Below, piece after piece: positions 1 through 12,382 of a stretch of DNA of 64,000 bases (the first letter of the stretch is position 1; each line of letters opens with the position of its first letter). Origin of the DNA: Stromatinia cepivora (lineage: Eukaryota > Ascomycota > Leotiomycetes > Helotiales > Sclerotiniaceae). The stretch spans positions 2,356,001 through 2,420,000 of the forward strand of contig RCTD01000005.1 of NCBI GenBank assembly GCA_014898415.1, in the 5' to 3' direction. Position numbers and translations under genes: made by a program. The notes under the pieces were generated by a model that worked only from the letters and a program-made list of their open reading frames with translations, was not told the origin of the DNA and did no database searches.

Positions 1-128
1 CCCGAGAATGTCAAGAATGACTCCAGGTCCTCGTTCGGGACATTTTTCTCGTCAAAGGATGGTTCCTGAGAGTAGTGTGGGCCTTCGGTGGTCATTCGGG
101 GTAAATCCCCGTTGGTTTGTGACGCCAT
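1..128 (-). CDS. N-terminal end of an unidentified protein, cut by the window edge
   Basis: On the minus strand an ATG at 126-128 opens a frame that stays open to base 1, about 42 codons. An in-frame TAA lies two codons before the ATG, so this ATG is the first possible start of the frame. The peptide begins MASQTNGDLPRMTTEGPHYS and continues rich in Asp, Glu, Ser and Pro, with a composition typical of a disordered N-terminus of a fungal transporter or regulator. No domain is visible. The gene is divergent from the alpha-glucosidase at 1748, with about 1.6 kb between them. It was recognised from composition and the clean upstream stop only. Identity unknown. Confidence 0.5.
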   Translation of the reverse strand, partial: MASQTNGDLPRMTTEGPHYSQEPSFDEKNVPNEDLESFLTFS

Positions 129-1747
129 TGATTAGAATTGGGATTCTGAAATATGCGGGTAGTAAGGTGACAATGGAAACAATTGAGAGGATATCCTAGT
201 CTCTGAACCATATAGCTCAACTCGACAATCTCAGTTTTCATGCCAAGTAACGGTGAATGGTATCTCGGTGAAGCAACAGCCTCAATGAGGACTTAGTGGG
301 GCGAAAATTTTATCTGACTGCACTCGTGATTTTGAGAAAACGTGTACCGAGATAATGCCGTCAAAGCCTTCGATGACCTCAAAATAGAGTTTGAAAGACT
401 CCATACTTGTAAAATGCTAGTAAATGGCACCAAGAGAAAACCCATTCCCTCTGGTGTAAGAAGGAATAGCAAATAAGCGAATGATGATGTGGTATACTTG
501 ATCACTTCACATCCGTGTGCCGGACATGGGTAATGCGATAGCCGATCAATTATCGGAATGTCCGGGATTCGAGGTCTTTGTCGTGAAAAAGATGTACGGA
601 GTATGCTTCGAAGAGGCATATATATTCTGTCCAGGCGTTCTTTTTGATCAAATACCCATAGATCTGCCCACCCGCTGGAAGCAACGCAAGCCCAAGGGAG
701 ACAATTCACAGTTCGAAGCAGATTTGGCATAACTGTATGCAGATACCGAGCTCGAATCCAGCAGAAACCCGCCTGAAGTTCACGTAGATGCAATCTAAAG
801 AACATTGAGTTGAGGTTCAAATAAAGAATAATGGAAGACATATCCACGAGGTAACAGTGTCACTGCTGTGCTAGAATATGCACATTACCGTGATTGAAAA
901 AGTTTCCGAAGATAGTGAAGTTCTCGAGTTATTTTAATTAATCTCCTGATCTTGGTCTGAAATGTTTTGTCATGAACAGAGAGAGTTATAGTCATAACCC
1001 AAGAGTATAATCAGGTGATTCTCGCGTGATTTTATCCCGAGGAAATGCCGACACATGACATGAACTTCTCGTTGCACCGTAAGCACCATTTTCAATCTCG
1101 GAACAAGCTGCATGCCAAGCTGCAATGTTACATCCATAATTCAAATGCGTGAGGTATGAAAAATATCTTGTGTCACATTCGTCCCCAGTGCCTGCTATTA
1201 GCGAATCATATCAATCATTCCAAATATGGGGTAACGAAAAGAAACGAGACCAGCCGTGCCGTCATCCATTTTGCGGGGTTCGTGGGGAGTAGATCGGGCC
1301 ATTAGATTTTACGGGTTTCTCTTGATTTCAACTGTAAGTTTTAAAACAACTACTAGATAATGATGGACGCGAGAGAAAGAAGCGTGCTAGACTACTTTAC
1401 TTACTAGTGATCTACCCCGTCTTCACCTATCAGCGGCATCCTTTGACGTCGAGGTTGCTGTTCAGCTTGAACGCCTGCATCCTTCTGCATCGTCATGCAT
1501 ACAACATGGCGTTCTGGAAATTAAAATCTCCTGCAAGTACAAATTTGTTGTCATTGTTGTCAAACTTTCCAAGGTTACATCCGCACACATGCAAGATTCC
1601 ATTGTAATGCTTTCGTTTAATATCGATCACGAGTGCATATTGGTCAATGAATTTGCCCCTCTTCCATCCACATCCAGGTTCACTAGTATTGAGTATAAAA
1701 AGTCATTGATAATTGAGGATTTGGTCGCCATCATCAACGTATTCAAC
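129..1747. other. Divergent intergenic region, no supported gene
   Basis: The 1.6 kb between the left-edge gene (-) and the alpha-glucosidase (+) contains only short frames that overlap on both strands (for example 293-847 minus and 517-732 plus) and show no recognisable domain. One copy of the 9-mer TACGGAGTA lies at 595-603. The part nearest 1748 should hold the alpha-glucosidase promoter. Confidence 0.6.
1694..1701 (+). promoter_or_regulatory. TATA-box-like site of the alpha-glucosidase gene
   Basis: TATAAAAA lies 47-54 bases before the ATG at 1748. The spacing is short but would allow a short 5' leader. This is a motif match only. Confidence 0.45.
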
Positions 1748-4700
1748 ATGGTCAGGGTTCTACACTTTTGGTTGTTATTAACAACGACCGCCTTAGCAGC
1801 AAATTCTGACTTCTTACCTCGTGATACGAAATACCATACCAATGCTACGCTTCCTCTTTCAAAATGTCCAGGTTACAAAGCTTCTAATGTCAAGACAACA
1901 GCATCAAGTCTTTCAGCAGATTTGAGTCTCGCTGGACCTGCGTGCAATACTTATGGTACTGATTCGACAAAATTGACCTTGAAAGTGGTTTATGAGACTG
2001 GTTAGTACGTCTCGTCTCACGGATTTCGCTCTTGCTAATTCAGATAGATGATCGTATTCATGTGGTAATCCAAGATCCGGCCAACGTTGTCTACCAAGTT
2101 CCAGAATCAGTTTTTCCACGGCCTGCTAAATCAACAGCCAATTCCAAGGATGCTAATATTAAATTTCATCATGTCAACTCTCCATTCTCATTCTCAATCA
2201 CACGAGCAAAGACAGGCGAAGTTTTGTTTGATACTTCTGCTGCAAGTCTTGTATTCGAATCGCAATATTTGAGGTTGAGGACAAAATTACCTTCAAATCC
2301 AAATCTATATGGTCTTGGTGAACACTCCGATTCATTTCGTCTGAACACTACAGATTATATTCGTACCTTGTGGTCTCGTGATGCCTATGGAACTCCTGCG
2401 GGTACTAATCTCTACGGAAATCATCCAGTATATTTTGAGCATAGAACTGGTGGTACTCATGGGGTTTTTTTCATGAATTCAAATGGTATGGACATAATGA
2501 TCAATAATACTAATGAAAGAAATCAATATCTTGAATACAATACTCTAGGTGGTGTTTTGGACTTCTATTTCTTGGCCGGACCTGACCCAATTGTTCTTTC
2601 TCAACAATATGCAGAGCTTGTTGGTTTACCTACAATGATGCCTTATTGGAGTTTCGGATTTCATAATTGTCGTTATGGATATCAGGATGCATATGCAGTG
2701 GCAGAGGTTATTTATAATTACTCGAAAGCGGAAATTCCTTTAGAAGTTATGTGGACGGATATTGATTATATGGATGCACGAAAGGTAAGGATATCAATGT
2801 TTAATAGAACAGATGCAAAGCTAATGTTAGTAAGGTCTTCACTCTCGATCCTGAACGTTTTCCATTAAATATGATGCAAGATATTAATCATTATCTTCAC
2901 GATCACGATCAAAAACAAATCCTAATGGTCGATCCTGCTGTTGCATACCAAAACAACCCAGCTTATCAACGTGGAGCAGCCGACGATGTTTTTCTCAAGC
3001 GAGATAATGGATCTTTCTGGCTTGGTGTTGTATGGCCTGGAGTTACAGTATTCCCAGATTGGTTTGCGGAAGGTGTACAAAGTTACTGGAACAACGAGTT
3101 CTCAATATTCTTCAATCCAACTAATGGTGTTGATATTGATGGACTTTGGATTGATATGAATGAACCATCAAACTTTCCATGTTATTTTCCATGCGATAAT
3201 CCATATGCATCAGCAGTAGGATATCCTCCAGAACCACCGGCAGTTAGAACACCACCACGTCCATTACCCGGCTTTCCATGTGAATTTCAACCATCTGGAA
3301 CGACAAACTGTACCTCCACAAGAAAGCGACGATCAATTTCAGATAGAGATCCCAAACCTATAGTCGAGGCTGAAGTAACTACCAACAAGCAGGCACCAGG
3401 ACAACAGAAAGGATTACCCGGACGCGATCTTCTCTACCCCTCCTACGCAATCCACAACGCAGCCGCCTATCTCCCCTCCTGGAACGCCTACAAAGGAGGC
3501 ATATCCAACCAAACAGTCAACACAAACGTAATCCACCAAAACGGGCTCGCCATGTACGACACCCACAATCTCTACGGTACCATGATGTCCAGCGCCTCAC
3601 ACACAGCGATGATATCCCGTCGCCCCAACGAGCGACCCCTAATCATAACCCGCAGCACCTTCGCCGGCGCTGGCACAAAAGTAGGGCATTGGCTCGGCGA
3701 CAATTTCAGCGATTGGCTACACTACCGTATGTCCATCCGAGGCATGTTAGCCTTCACATCCATCTATCAAGTCCCCATGACAGGCGCCGATGTCTGCGGG
3801 TATGCCGAAGATACCAATGAAGAGCTCTGTGCTCGCTGGGCTATGCTCGGTGCCTTTACCCCCTTCTATCGAAATCACAATGCGTACCCACCGACCATCA
3901 GCCAGGAATTTTATCTCTGGCCCTCGGTTACCGAAGCCGCGAAAAAAGCTATCGATATCAGATATCGATTGTTGGATTATATTTACACAGCTCTCTATCG
4001 ACAAACTATCGGTGGAACCCCGTTGATTAATCCAATGTTTTATCTTTACCCATCTGATCCTGCGACTTTCGGGCTGGAAACACAGTATTTCTACGGGGCG
4101 GGAATCCTCGTTAGTCCGGTCATGGAGCCGAATTCTACGGATGTAGAGCTCTATCTCCCAGATGATATCTTCTATGATTTCTATACCCATGGCCCGATTT
4201 TCGGACACGCAAATACGATCCAAATGACGAATCAAAATCTTTCATCCCTCCCCCTTCATTACCGCGGTGGAGTTATTATTCCTCAACGAATGGAAAGCGG
4301 GATGACGATAAATGAAGTTCGGAAAAAGAATTTCGAAATTATTGTTCCGGTAGATAAACATGGGTTGGCAAATGGTGAATTGTATCTAGATGATGGGGTT
4401 AGTGTTGTGGGGGAGAAGGGATATGCGTATTCGCTGATTGAGTTTAGATGGGATGGGGAGAATTTTGAGGTGGGCGGTCATTTTGGTTTTGAGGCCGAAG
4501 TGAGTATTGAGAGGATTGTTTTTTTGGGGTTAGGGAGGGGGAATGGTACGAGTGGGTGTGGAAAACAATATGGTATGAATGTGAATGTGAATGTGAATGA
4601 GAATGCGGATGCGAATGAGAATGTGCAGATAAATGAACAGGGAGATGTAATAGTTAAAGTGGGAAAGGAGTTAAATGGGGGATTTTCGATTATGGTATGA
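1748..4700 (+). CDS. Secreted alpha-glucosidase, glycoside hydrolase family 31
   Basis: Predicted to hydrolyse terminal alpha-1,4-linked glucose from maltose and malto-oligosaccharides outside the cell. Exons are 1748-2000, 2048-2784 and 2835-4700; the introns (47 and 50 bp) restore one frame of 951 residues. The first 18 or so residues ([17 protein letters not shown]) are a signal peptide. The GH31 nucleophile motif WIDMNEPS is present, with its Asp near residue 437, and the acid/base motif [10 protein letters not shown] has its Asp near residue 619. Both catalytic residues are intact. Between them a Pro-rich insertion contains the basic stretch RKRR near residue 493, a possible Kex2/furin-type cleavage site. 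The C-terminus has a low-complexity Asn/Val/Glu tract (4576-4638). The 3' end faces the P450 gene at 5134. Length and motifs fit fungal extracellular GH31 enzymes (AgdB/AgdC type). The exact substrate range cannot be read from the sequence. Confidence 0.93.
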
Positions 4701-5133
4701 GTTGGGCAGGACTTCATGGATTAGGACATGGATATGCATGGGGGTGAAGAATGGGGGAATGGTGAACGGGTGGACGGTGGTACATAGGTAATATGAATAC
4801 ATGAATATAGATTCTAACTCACTATCCTTCTCCTCTACCCCCCCCCCCCCCTCCCCCCAAGCGTGTAAATTTAAAATACAGACTTTAATTTGAGTTGAAG
4901 TGAATTCAATTCAATTTAAGAAGGATTCTACACTTTCTTGTTTTTTCCTTCATTTTTGATTTATACCTCCATCCATACCTCCCAATTCCCCCAACCCCCC
5001 TACTTATTCCTCCACAAATCTCATCATCCATCATCCATCTACCCATCAATCCACACCGAAACAGCCATCTCACTCCCCACAGTCAATTCCCACTTCCCCT
5101 ATTCCAATCCAAAACAAGAACAAGAACCAAGCA
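4701..5133. other. Convergent 3' intergenic region with a poly-C tract
   Basis: This gap separates the stops of the alpha-glucosidase (+) and the P450 (-). It contains a long run of C broken by one T (about 4839-4857) and CT/CA-rich sequence. No gene is seen. Confidence 0.6.
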
Positions 5134-7241
5134 TCAAGACACACTCCGGGGACGTAATTTCACGACAAAATCCTCATTATATGTTAATCCACCCGCGCAG
5201 ACATATTTTCCTTCATCGAGAACTTCGATATCGAAGTTGCGGATGATCTGTGGCGTGTTAGTATACCTATACCTATGTCTCTTGATTAAAGTCGTTGTTG
5301 TTTGATGATATCCTGCTTGATGGGGTCTAGATTATTCCGCATCTTGCATCTCCGTCATCGCCCTTAAGCCTCTAGCATGGATTGCTATGGATATAGATAT
5401 AAATCAAAGCCATAGATGTAAACCAAAGCCAGAAAAGAAAAAGAAACCACTAACCTCAGGAATCAACTTGTAAATTTCCATCCAAGCGATGTCCTTTCCC
5501 AAACAAACTCTCGGCCCGACCCCAAAAAGGAACATACCATGTTCTAATTCCACAGCTTTGTCTTCATCCATCCAGCGTTCTGGTCTGAACGTATCTGGAT
5601 CCGGTGCGCTGTTTTGTATTAGCTATAATGATTCACTATTTAATAACAATAAAACTCAGACAAGAAAACAAGAGGGAGAAAAGGAAAAAGCTCGACCAAA
5701 AACAAGTACTCCACAACAAAATCGGATCCGTTTGCACAGCCATAGTATGACTCGTAATATCCGTTCCCCCTGGTACAAAAACCCCATCAATAATCTTTCC
5801 CTCTGGCGGCACGGTTCTCGGAAGCCAAAGTGCCACGCTAGGCTTCAGACGCATGGCCTCTTTAATAGCACCGACTAGATATGGAAGATGAGTGCGCGTT
5901 TCTTCATCTTTGATTGGTGATGAAAGAAGGTTTTTCTTCTCGGCTTCGCGAATTTCGTTTAAGGCTTTGGCGAGACAACCGGGAGTTCGAGCTAAGAAAC
6001 GAAGTGTGACGCCGAGGGTTGTGCCTGTTGTGTCGGCTCCGGCTTGGATGAGGAGGGTTACGTTGGAGAGTTTTTGAATGGGTGTAAGTGGTTCGCCGCT
6101 TACTCTTGCCTCGAGAAAACTTAGGCGCTTTAACGCTAATTACTCTAACCTTTAGATGAGAGTACTTACTGCTGTAGGAAGTCCGGCTTCTCTGGATATA
6201 GACCTTGTGAAATTTCTTGTTCTCGCTCGGCAATAGCACGGTCTGCTTCAGCCATTAAGTATCCCACACCACTGCTGCTGTCAGGTTTGGGCAATAACAA
6301 TGCGGATATTCCTGGAATATTGATGATATGTTTCCGGAAAAGGGTGAATCTTGCTACGAAGCCGACGAAATCAAGGCCTTTTCTCCAGTTGTGAAGCAAG
6401 GCTCGTTCATCTCGACTATTTTTCACGAAGCCCCATGGTTGATTGAATGAGAATATTGTCATAATCTCGGCTGCGAATTGCCTGCACAAGATAAGCTAAT
6501 ACTTTAGATATGCGAGGGGGAAGTGACTTACGCTACTTTATCACCAAGATCAACGGACTCTCCTGATTTTGCCCTTTCGGTCATGATCTTAATAAAAAGG
6601 ATTATTTGATCATCCATTCTGTCTTCCCAATCTTTTCTTACATCTCCAATTGCCCACTAAAGTTTTTAAGTCAGCTAATTAATAGACTCTTGAAGGAGTT
6701 CGTATAACAAAGACGATGTATTTATTTCCGTCAATGATAGACATAAAACTTACCGGTGCAGCCCCTAATGCCTTTCTCAAGGGTGCATGCTCTGCAGCAG
6801 AAAGGGTAGTAAACAATTGTGGTGGACCAAAAAGACCAGTATAATAGAAGGAAGACTTGTTGTTGAGACTTCGGTCCCAATATATTTCCTTCAATGCGGA
6901 TGGCCTTGGAAAGAGGAGCATCTCAGGAGCAACACGAATTGGTGCATCTCCTAAGCAGGGTTAGATTAGATCAAATTTCAGAAACTAGCATCATCATCAA
7001 AGAGTTTTAACATACTTCCATACTTGTTTATCACGTTACGTTGCCATTGGATCTCATATCGAAACACCGAGATTATTGCCAGAGGAAGTGAAAAACAAGC
7101 TGTGTACCATGGTCCACGAAATTTTGCCAAAGGATGGAAGTACAAATTGTAGATTATACGATAAGCAAGAGATGTAATAACTGTGATAATAGATAGAACA
7201 AGAACAGAAGAACTATCGATATTGGAGAAAATCATTTTCAC
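5134..7241 (-). CDS. Cytochrome P450 monooxygenase, membrane-anchored, seven exons
   Basis: A heme-thiolate monooxygenase of the ER membrane; the substrate is unknown. Exons on the minus strand are 7241-7016, 6950-6754, 6656-6532, 6481-6170, 6104-5715, 5608-5455 and 5247-5134. Together they encode 505 residues, the normal length for a fungal class II P450. The N-terminus has one hydrophobic anchor followed by the family hinge [15 protein letters not shown]. The I-helix oxygen-activation motif reads AGADTT, the K-helix ExxR is EAMR, the PERW motif is FRPERW, and the heme loop [10 protein letters not shown] places the axial Cys near residue 452. No key residue is missing. The donor of the fifth intron (GTGGAG, at 5714) is weak, so that junction could differ by a few bases. 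Overall it resembles the pisatin-demethylase-like group of fungal P450s, but this family assignment is inference. It is divergent from the DUF3405 gene and is not next to any biosynthetic core enzyme. Confidence 0.9.
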
Positions 7242-8311
7242 TGGACGATGATTGTAAATATCACTGAATAGTCCGTATACAAGATCAACAACAGCTGGAT
7301 ATCCATTATATAAAATTTACAACCACCGAGGATATATTCTTCAACGTAATAATCCACAAAAAGATGCTTGCGAGGTATGCCGAATTCAAGTAAATGGTCG
7401 ACATTGAATTTTGATCTACCCGTATACCCTCAGGGGTGTTAATCGATGAGGGAGTAATCTGATAATCTCATAGGTGTACGAAGTAACATGGGTGACATTG
7501 CCGCTTTAATTTGATGCAGTATGTAGTTCCGCGGAGTTAAAGCGGCGTCAAGACTGGTTGGGGTAGTCGAAGCAGCCATCAACCGAGGCACTTGGGTAAG
7601 ATCAAAAAATTCTGCTTTCTTCCCCTCACTCCTTTCTAACCAAGATATGCAACTTGCGACGCATGATGATGGAACGTAGCGTTTCATTGCATGAAGACAT
7701 GACATACCACCTTAAGCTTGACAATTTTGCATGTGGATGGATGGATGGATGGATGGATGGTGGTGAGCTGCAATACCCAACCAGATACCAAAAAACCAAA
7801 TTTGAACCTGAATCATCTTGAACCACTCGAATATACGGAGTAAGGACCACTGCATGTTCTGATCAGAATGGATAGGAAGTCGAGATTGTGAATCATTGAC
7901 TCAATCTGATGATGTACCAAGTACAGTCATTTCTTCCACAATTTGGTGATACTTGGTCATCTTCATGCGGTTACCCGTCAATAAAATTAAAAGTTGATGA
8001 TTTTGGCGGAGAACTTCGTCTCATCTTCATCAAATGGTGCACGGACCATAAAGTCACGTTTTACCTCCCAAGAGAAGAGTTCCTTCCCTATGAAGTACGA
8101 AGTACCTACTAGATAGTATGCACTTGGTACTTGAAGCAAACAGATGAGAAATGTTCTCTTCACTTTCATTATCTTTCATTTTTCAAACGGTGTCTGGAAT
8201 GAAGTCTTAACCTTCTTTTTCTTTTTCATCTCCTCATTCACTCATTCACTCATTTCTCAGAATTTCAATTTCCTCAGTCATTCGTTAAAAACCATTCCGT
8301 TCGTTACAAAT
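7242..8311. other. Divergent intergenic region between the P450 and the DUF3405 gene
   Basis: About 1.07 kb of likely promoter DNA. It holds a TGGA microsatellite at 7734-7760 and one TACGGAGTA 9-mer at 7834-7842. A minus-strand ATG frame of 88 codons (7439-7705) has no recognisable features and is not called as a gene. Confidence 0.55.
7734..7760. repeat. TGGA tetranucleotide microsatellite
   Basis: Nearly seven uninterrupted copies of TGGA. Confidence 0.9.
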
Positions 8312-10779
8312 ATGCTTCTCCGAAATAGAAGTAGTCTTTTCTTTGCCATTGGACTTTTGTTCATTCTCTGGGTATTGTTAACCAACCACAGAAGAATAGT
8401 GAGCCATGTGGTTGAGCAATATAAAGGCGCAGTGGAAACAGAGGTTGTGAAAGCACCGGGATTTGACGAAGTACCTACCATTCAAATCATTGATCCTCTG
8501 GTCATTGAAGTTCCAAAACCACAAGAAGATCTCTTTCCTGCTCCACCACGTCCTCCAGTTCCCGAAACTACACTTCTTGAATCTACTGCAAAGAGTAGCA
8601 GAATCACTCTTCATCTCTCCATAAAATTTCCCGAGGCCACAGCGACATCATCTTCAGCATTGCCAACTGCTACATGGACACTTCAGGATGAATTCATGAA
8701 GGAAAATGCGGTACTCGGGCAGTAAGTTTTTGAGAGCCTTGCCCGACTATTTTTCTGCTAAATCTTTTATCAGGGAACCAAATTCAGGTCAGATATATGG
8801 AAATACACTTGATGGGGCGGTAGGAGTGGGCTCGCATACCGAATCACACACATTGACTCTTAAGGAGACCAATATCTGGAAACCATACGGACAATCAAAA
8901 CTACTCGAATATCACCCATACCCCGACTACAATAGTGAAGTCTGGAAGTCAGGAAATAAAGGAACATATGTGCCATGCGATGGAGGAGATGGACCGATCA
9001 AGGATATCTTGGCATTTTCTGGACATTCGAAGGCTTTTGAAGAACCTCAGATGGGATCATATTCACTCTTTGACATCGACAACAATTTATGCTTCGAGAG
9101 AGAGACTCGACTTGGTTCATACGGTTATACAGAGAATGTCGGAGTTCCAATCAATCCAGCTTCGCCTCCTGAAACGATCAAGGAAAAACGCGATATGCAG
9201 ACACCAATACGATGGGACGAAGTCAATTGGGGATTACTCCAAACCCAATGTTTTGAAAAGAACATAAATCGATACTTGATATCCGAGATTCCAGAGGATC
9301 TCAGTGGAGAAATCATTATTCCTGCTCAGAATGCATCATCTGCATGGAATGATTCAGAGGCCAAGCAACTGAATACCAAGAAGAGAGTGTTGGGGACTGT
9401 CGTCAACCGAAATGAGGGCGAAGAGAATGAATTAAAAGATCATTTCGTGAAGGCACACCTGGAAAAAGCAGCTAAAGCCGCACTTGATGCGAAAACGCCC
9501 TTTAAATCACGCACAGCTATTATGCTTCGATCATACTCTGGAAAGAAATGGAATGAGAATGACAAACAAAACGTTCGTTCCATAATTACAGAGTTAGCAT
9601 TGAAATCGGGAGGTGAATTTGAGGTTTTTTTACTTGTTCACATCAGAAATAGTACAATTGCCATAGAGAACGACACCGACTATATTGAAGCGCTTCACAA
9701 GAACGTACCCAAAGAATTTCATGATATTGCGGTGCTTTGGAATGAAGCTTATGTTCAAGGATTTTATCCACTCATTCCAAAAAAGGTTACTAATGTACAT
9801 CAATCTCAATGGCTTCCCGTTCAGATCTTTGCACTCGATTACCCACAATTCGATTTTTACTGGAATTGGGAAATGGATACTCGATATACTGGCCATCATT
9901 ACGACCTTCTTGAGAGATTAACAAAGTTTGGAGCCGATCAGCCAAGAAAGTATTTATGGGAACGAAATGAAAGGTATTATATTCCGTCTGTACATGGCTC
10001 TTATGATACTGAATTCCGCAAAACGGTCGAACTTCTCTCAGGCAAAGATACTGTTTGGGCACCCCCGAAGATCGCTAATGTCCTGCCAACTGGTCCATTA
10101 CCACCAGTTTCAGACCCAGCTCAAGACAATTACGAATGGGGCGTGGGTGAAGGTGCGGATTATATATCTGTTGCACCAATGTTTAATCCCAATGGTACCG
10201 GGTGGGTTGGCAGAGGTGATGTATGGGGTTATGATGGACGTAATGATACTCCACGACGTACAACTATCATCACCCATTCCAGGTGTAGCAAGAAGTTATT
10301 AGATGCCATGCATACCGAGAACCTCAAAGGTAATCATGTCAGTAGCGAGATGACACCTCAGACAGTTGCTCTACTTCATGGATTGAAAGCAGTATATGCA
10401 CCACTTCCGATCTTCTTTGACAGAGCTTGGAATGGTACAAGTTTGAATAAATGGTTCAATCCCGGTCCTAAGGAAGAAAGTGGGAGTTCGTCTGACAGTC
10501 CATTTGGTTGGGGTAAAGAGAAGAGGTTTCTAGGAATGACTTGGTATTATAGAGCAATCCCACCAGGTAGGCTATATAATAATTGGATGGGATGGGAAGA
10601 TCACGGAATTGGTGGAGCTGAGGTATGTTTAATTATCTGTTTAGATCTCATGCAAGCGTTAACTTGTTAAGTGGGAGAAAGTACATGGCAGGCCGTGTCT
10701 TCCTCCACTTTTACTACATCCGGTCAAAAATACCGAAAATACGAAGAAGGGTTTTGCCACGAAGTATGATTTTCCTTAA
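8312..10779 (+). CDS. DUF3405 family type II membrane protein
   Basis: A fungal-specific family protein resembling Golgi-resident, glycosyltransferase-like enzymes; its biochemical role is not established. Exons are 8312-8721, 8774-10622 and 10672-10779, giving 788 residues. The ATG at 8312 was chosen because it is followed at once by a basic start (MLLRNRS) and one hydrophobic segment of about 18 residues, the pattern of a type II signal anchor. A Pro-rich stem of about 100 residues follows. The conserved body starts near RTAIMLRSYSGKKW and includes HQSQWLPVQIFALDYPQFDF and YWNWEMDTRYTG, the characteristic DUF3405 core. The acidic EMD may sit in a metal-binding position, but this is inference. 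Introns are 52 and 49 bp. The last exon supplies a basic C-terminus ending at TAA 10777-10779. Confidence 0.88.
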
Positions 10780-10964
10780 GACATAGGCGATATCAAATAC
10801 ATAGGGAGTTTGGGCCGGCCTAAGGGTGGGGTTGGGAGAAGGTATACGAGTATGGAAAATCGCTCACTTTATTTACTATGGGAACGGATATATTGGGTTG
10901 AGGATGGGGTGAGACACAAGGATGTACAAGTGCGATATACAAAAGATGGAATTATTTGCTTGGC

Positions 10965-11387
10965 TTAGGATTTGCTAGATAGAGAAATAATATAGGAGGA
11001 TTTGCTTTGTTTGAGTGAGTAAATGAGTTTCATGATCAACGTGCTATGTGATCGGATAGTGAGTGAATGCATGATGATTTTTAGGGTAAGTGTTCCTTCC
11101 AGCTTCCGCAGCCTAAGATATTCGAACTTCCGCACGAGAGCTTTTGCAAGTAAGCAAACCCAAAGAAGTATGGGGGAGAGCATAAGGAAGAAGATTAACG
11201 AAAGAACAAGGAGTGGCTCTAAAACCCAGGCCTTGAGTTGAGTTCGATTGTTTGGGTTCACGCGGGGATCTTCACTGAAGGATTTGGGTGCTTTTATGAT
11301 AGTCAAAGGAGAATACTCGGGAGGATGTATAGTTCGTTCACCAAGTTTGGTAGCTTCCAGTTTGAGAAGTGGTTTGGGAATTTCTAA
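10965..11387 (-). pseudogene. Possible exon or fragment of a small membrane protein, no ATG found
   Basis: A minus-strand frame is open from 11387 to the stop at 10965. It follows a TTAG that could act as a splice acceptor. The translated segment has protein-like character: a Lys/Pro/Glu-rich part including RTIHPPEYSPL, then a strongly hydrophobic stretch of about 30 residues centred on 11140-11220, then a basic tail. No ATG occurs in the 5' half of the frame and no convincing upstream exon was found, so this may be one exon of an unrecognised gene, a decayed gene, or chance. Not assigned to any family. Confidence 0.27.
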
Positions 11388-11810
11388 CTAGTTTGACGAT
11401 GCGTCTTTCGAGTTGGAATGCTTTGTATTTCTTTCTGTCTCAATTTTCTGAGTGCTTGCTATATACATCTAAAGATCATTTCAGGTAGCTTCTGAGTATA
11501 GGGCTTGTTTTCTATTTCCACACTTGACCATTCTGAAGAAGTTTCTCGCGGGGTAATGAATAGATATTTCAGGATTCTTGTCTCTTTGAAATTTGCTTGC
11601 TGTGGTTCAAGATAGCAAATGCAATGTGAAAGTTTTCTTTCTCGGTGATATTATCTGATGATTCTTTTGCTATTATCACCTGAACTTCTACATACAAATA
11701 ACATTTTTTTATCATCGACTGAATCTGCTGCTCTTTGTCTTTCTATATTGTCTTTGCTCGGATATCATCAGATCGTCAAGGCTGGGAGATTAAACTATAT
11801 ATTATAAAAT

Positions 11811-12374
11811 CAGATAAATTACTCTTATGCTGTCAAAACTCGAATAAATTATAATTACTCTCATGCCACAAGTCTGAAATAGATAGGATCTACATAATCT
11901 TTTGATAGAATCTAGATTGGGTAGGTAGAGTCTCTAGTAGAAGGGTAGAATCTATGATGGTAGTACGAAGATGGTGTTGTTTGTGGTATTATGGTAGAAT
12001 CTATGGGAAGGTAGAATCTATAATAGAAAGGTAGAATCTATGGTGAGGGAGTAGAATTGTTGGTATCACTTCGGTGGTACCAAATCGCATAGTACTATTA
12101 TTGGTATTGTATATTATTCACTCTTGATTGCTACACTATGAAAAGAGGGTGCTATTTATATTGAAGGGGAAGGGGGCTAGAGATTCGCTAATGGTACGGT
12201 TCCCTTTGAGGTTGGTCACATGACGTTCCGACAAGAGTATATGATAGTATGAAGATGATGTTGCTTGTGATGAGAGGGTAATTCTATAATAGAGGTATAG
12301 AATCTATAGTATAGATTCCAAATGGCATGACAGTAAAATATCTTCAATTTTTCTGGCATGAGAGTAATTTGCCG
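11811..12374. mobile_element. hAT-like non-autonomous element with TIRs and 8-bp target duplication
   Basis: A 564-bp element. The left end begins CAGATAAATTACTC and the right end is GAGTAATTTGCCG, an imperfect terminal inverted repeat. The similarity extends inwards for about 60 bp; for example TTACTCTCATGCCA at 11855-11868 is matched by TGGCATGAGAGTAA at 12354-12367. The element is flanked by identical 8-bp copies TATAAAAT at 11803-11810 and 12375-12382. An 8-bp duplication and a CAG terminus are hallmarks of the hAT superfamily. The interior has no transposase frame. It carries several copies of GTAGAATCTAT (11929-12050, 12300) and a diverged direct repeat of about 32 bp (near 11954 and 12242). 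Confidence 0.7.
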
Positions 12375-12382
12375 TATAAAAT

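Noticed and set aside
293..847. 184-codon minus-strand frame opposite a 71-codon plus-strand frame
   Set aside because: No domain, no signal, and the two strands are open only as shadows of each other; composition looks noncoding.
5248..5454. Possible extra exon in the 207-bp last intron of the P450
   Set aside because: The flanking exons join exactly in the family pattern (KLIPE followed by [10 protein letters not shown]), so no exon is needed.
7439..7705. 88-codon ATG frame on the minus strand upstream of the P450
   Set aside because: No recognisable features, overlaps another frame, and lies in a likely promoter; too short to call.
12058..12180. TGTTGG start suggesting an LTR
   Set aside because: No matching CCAACA end or target duplication; the segment lies inside the hAT-like element.
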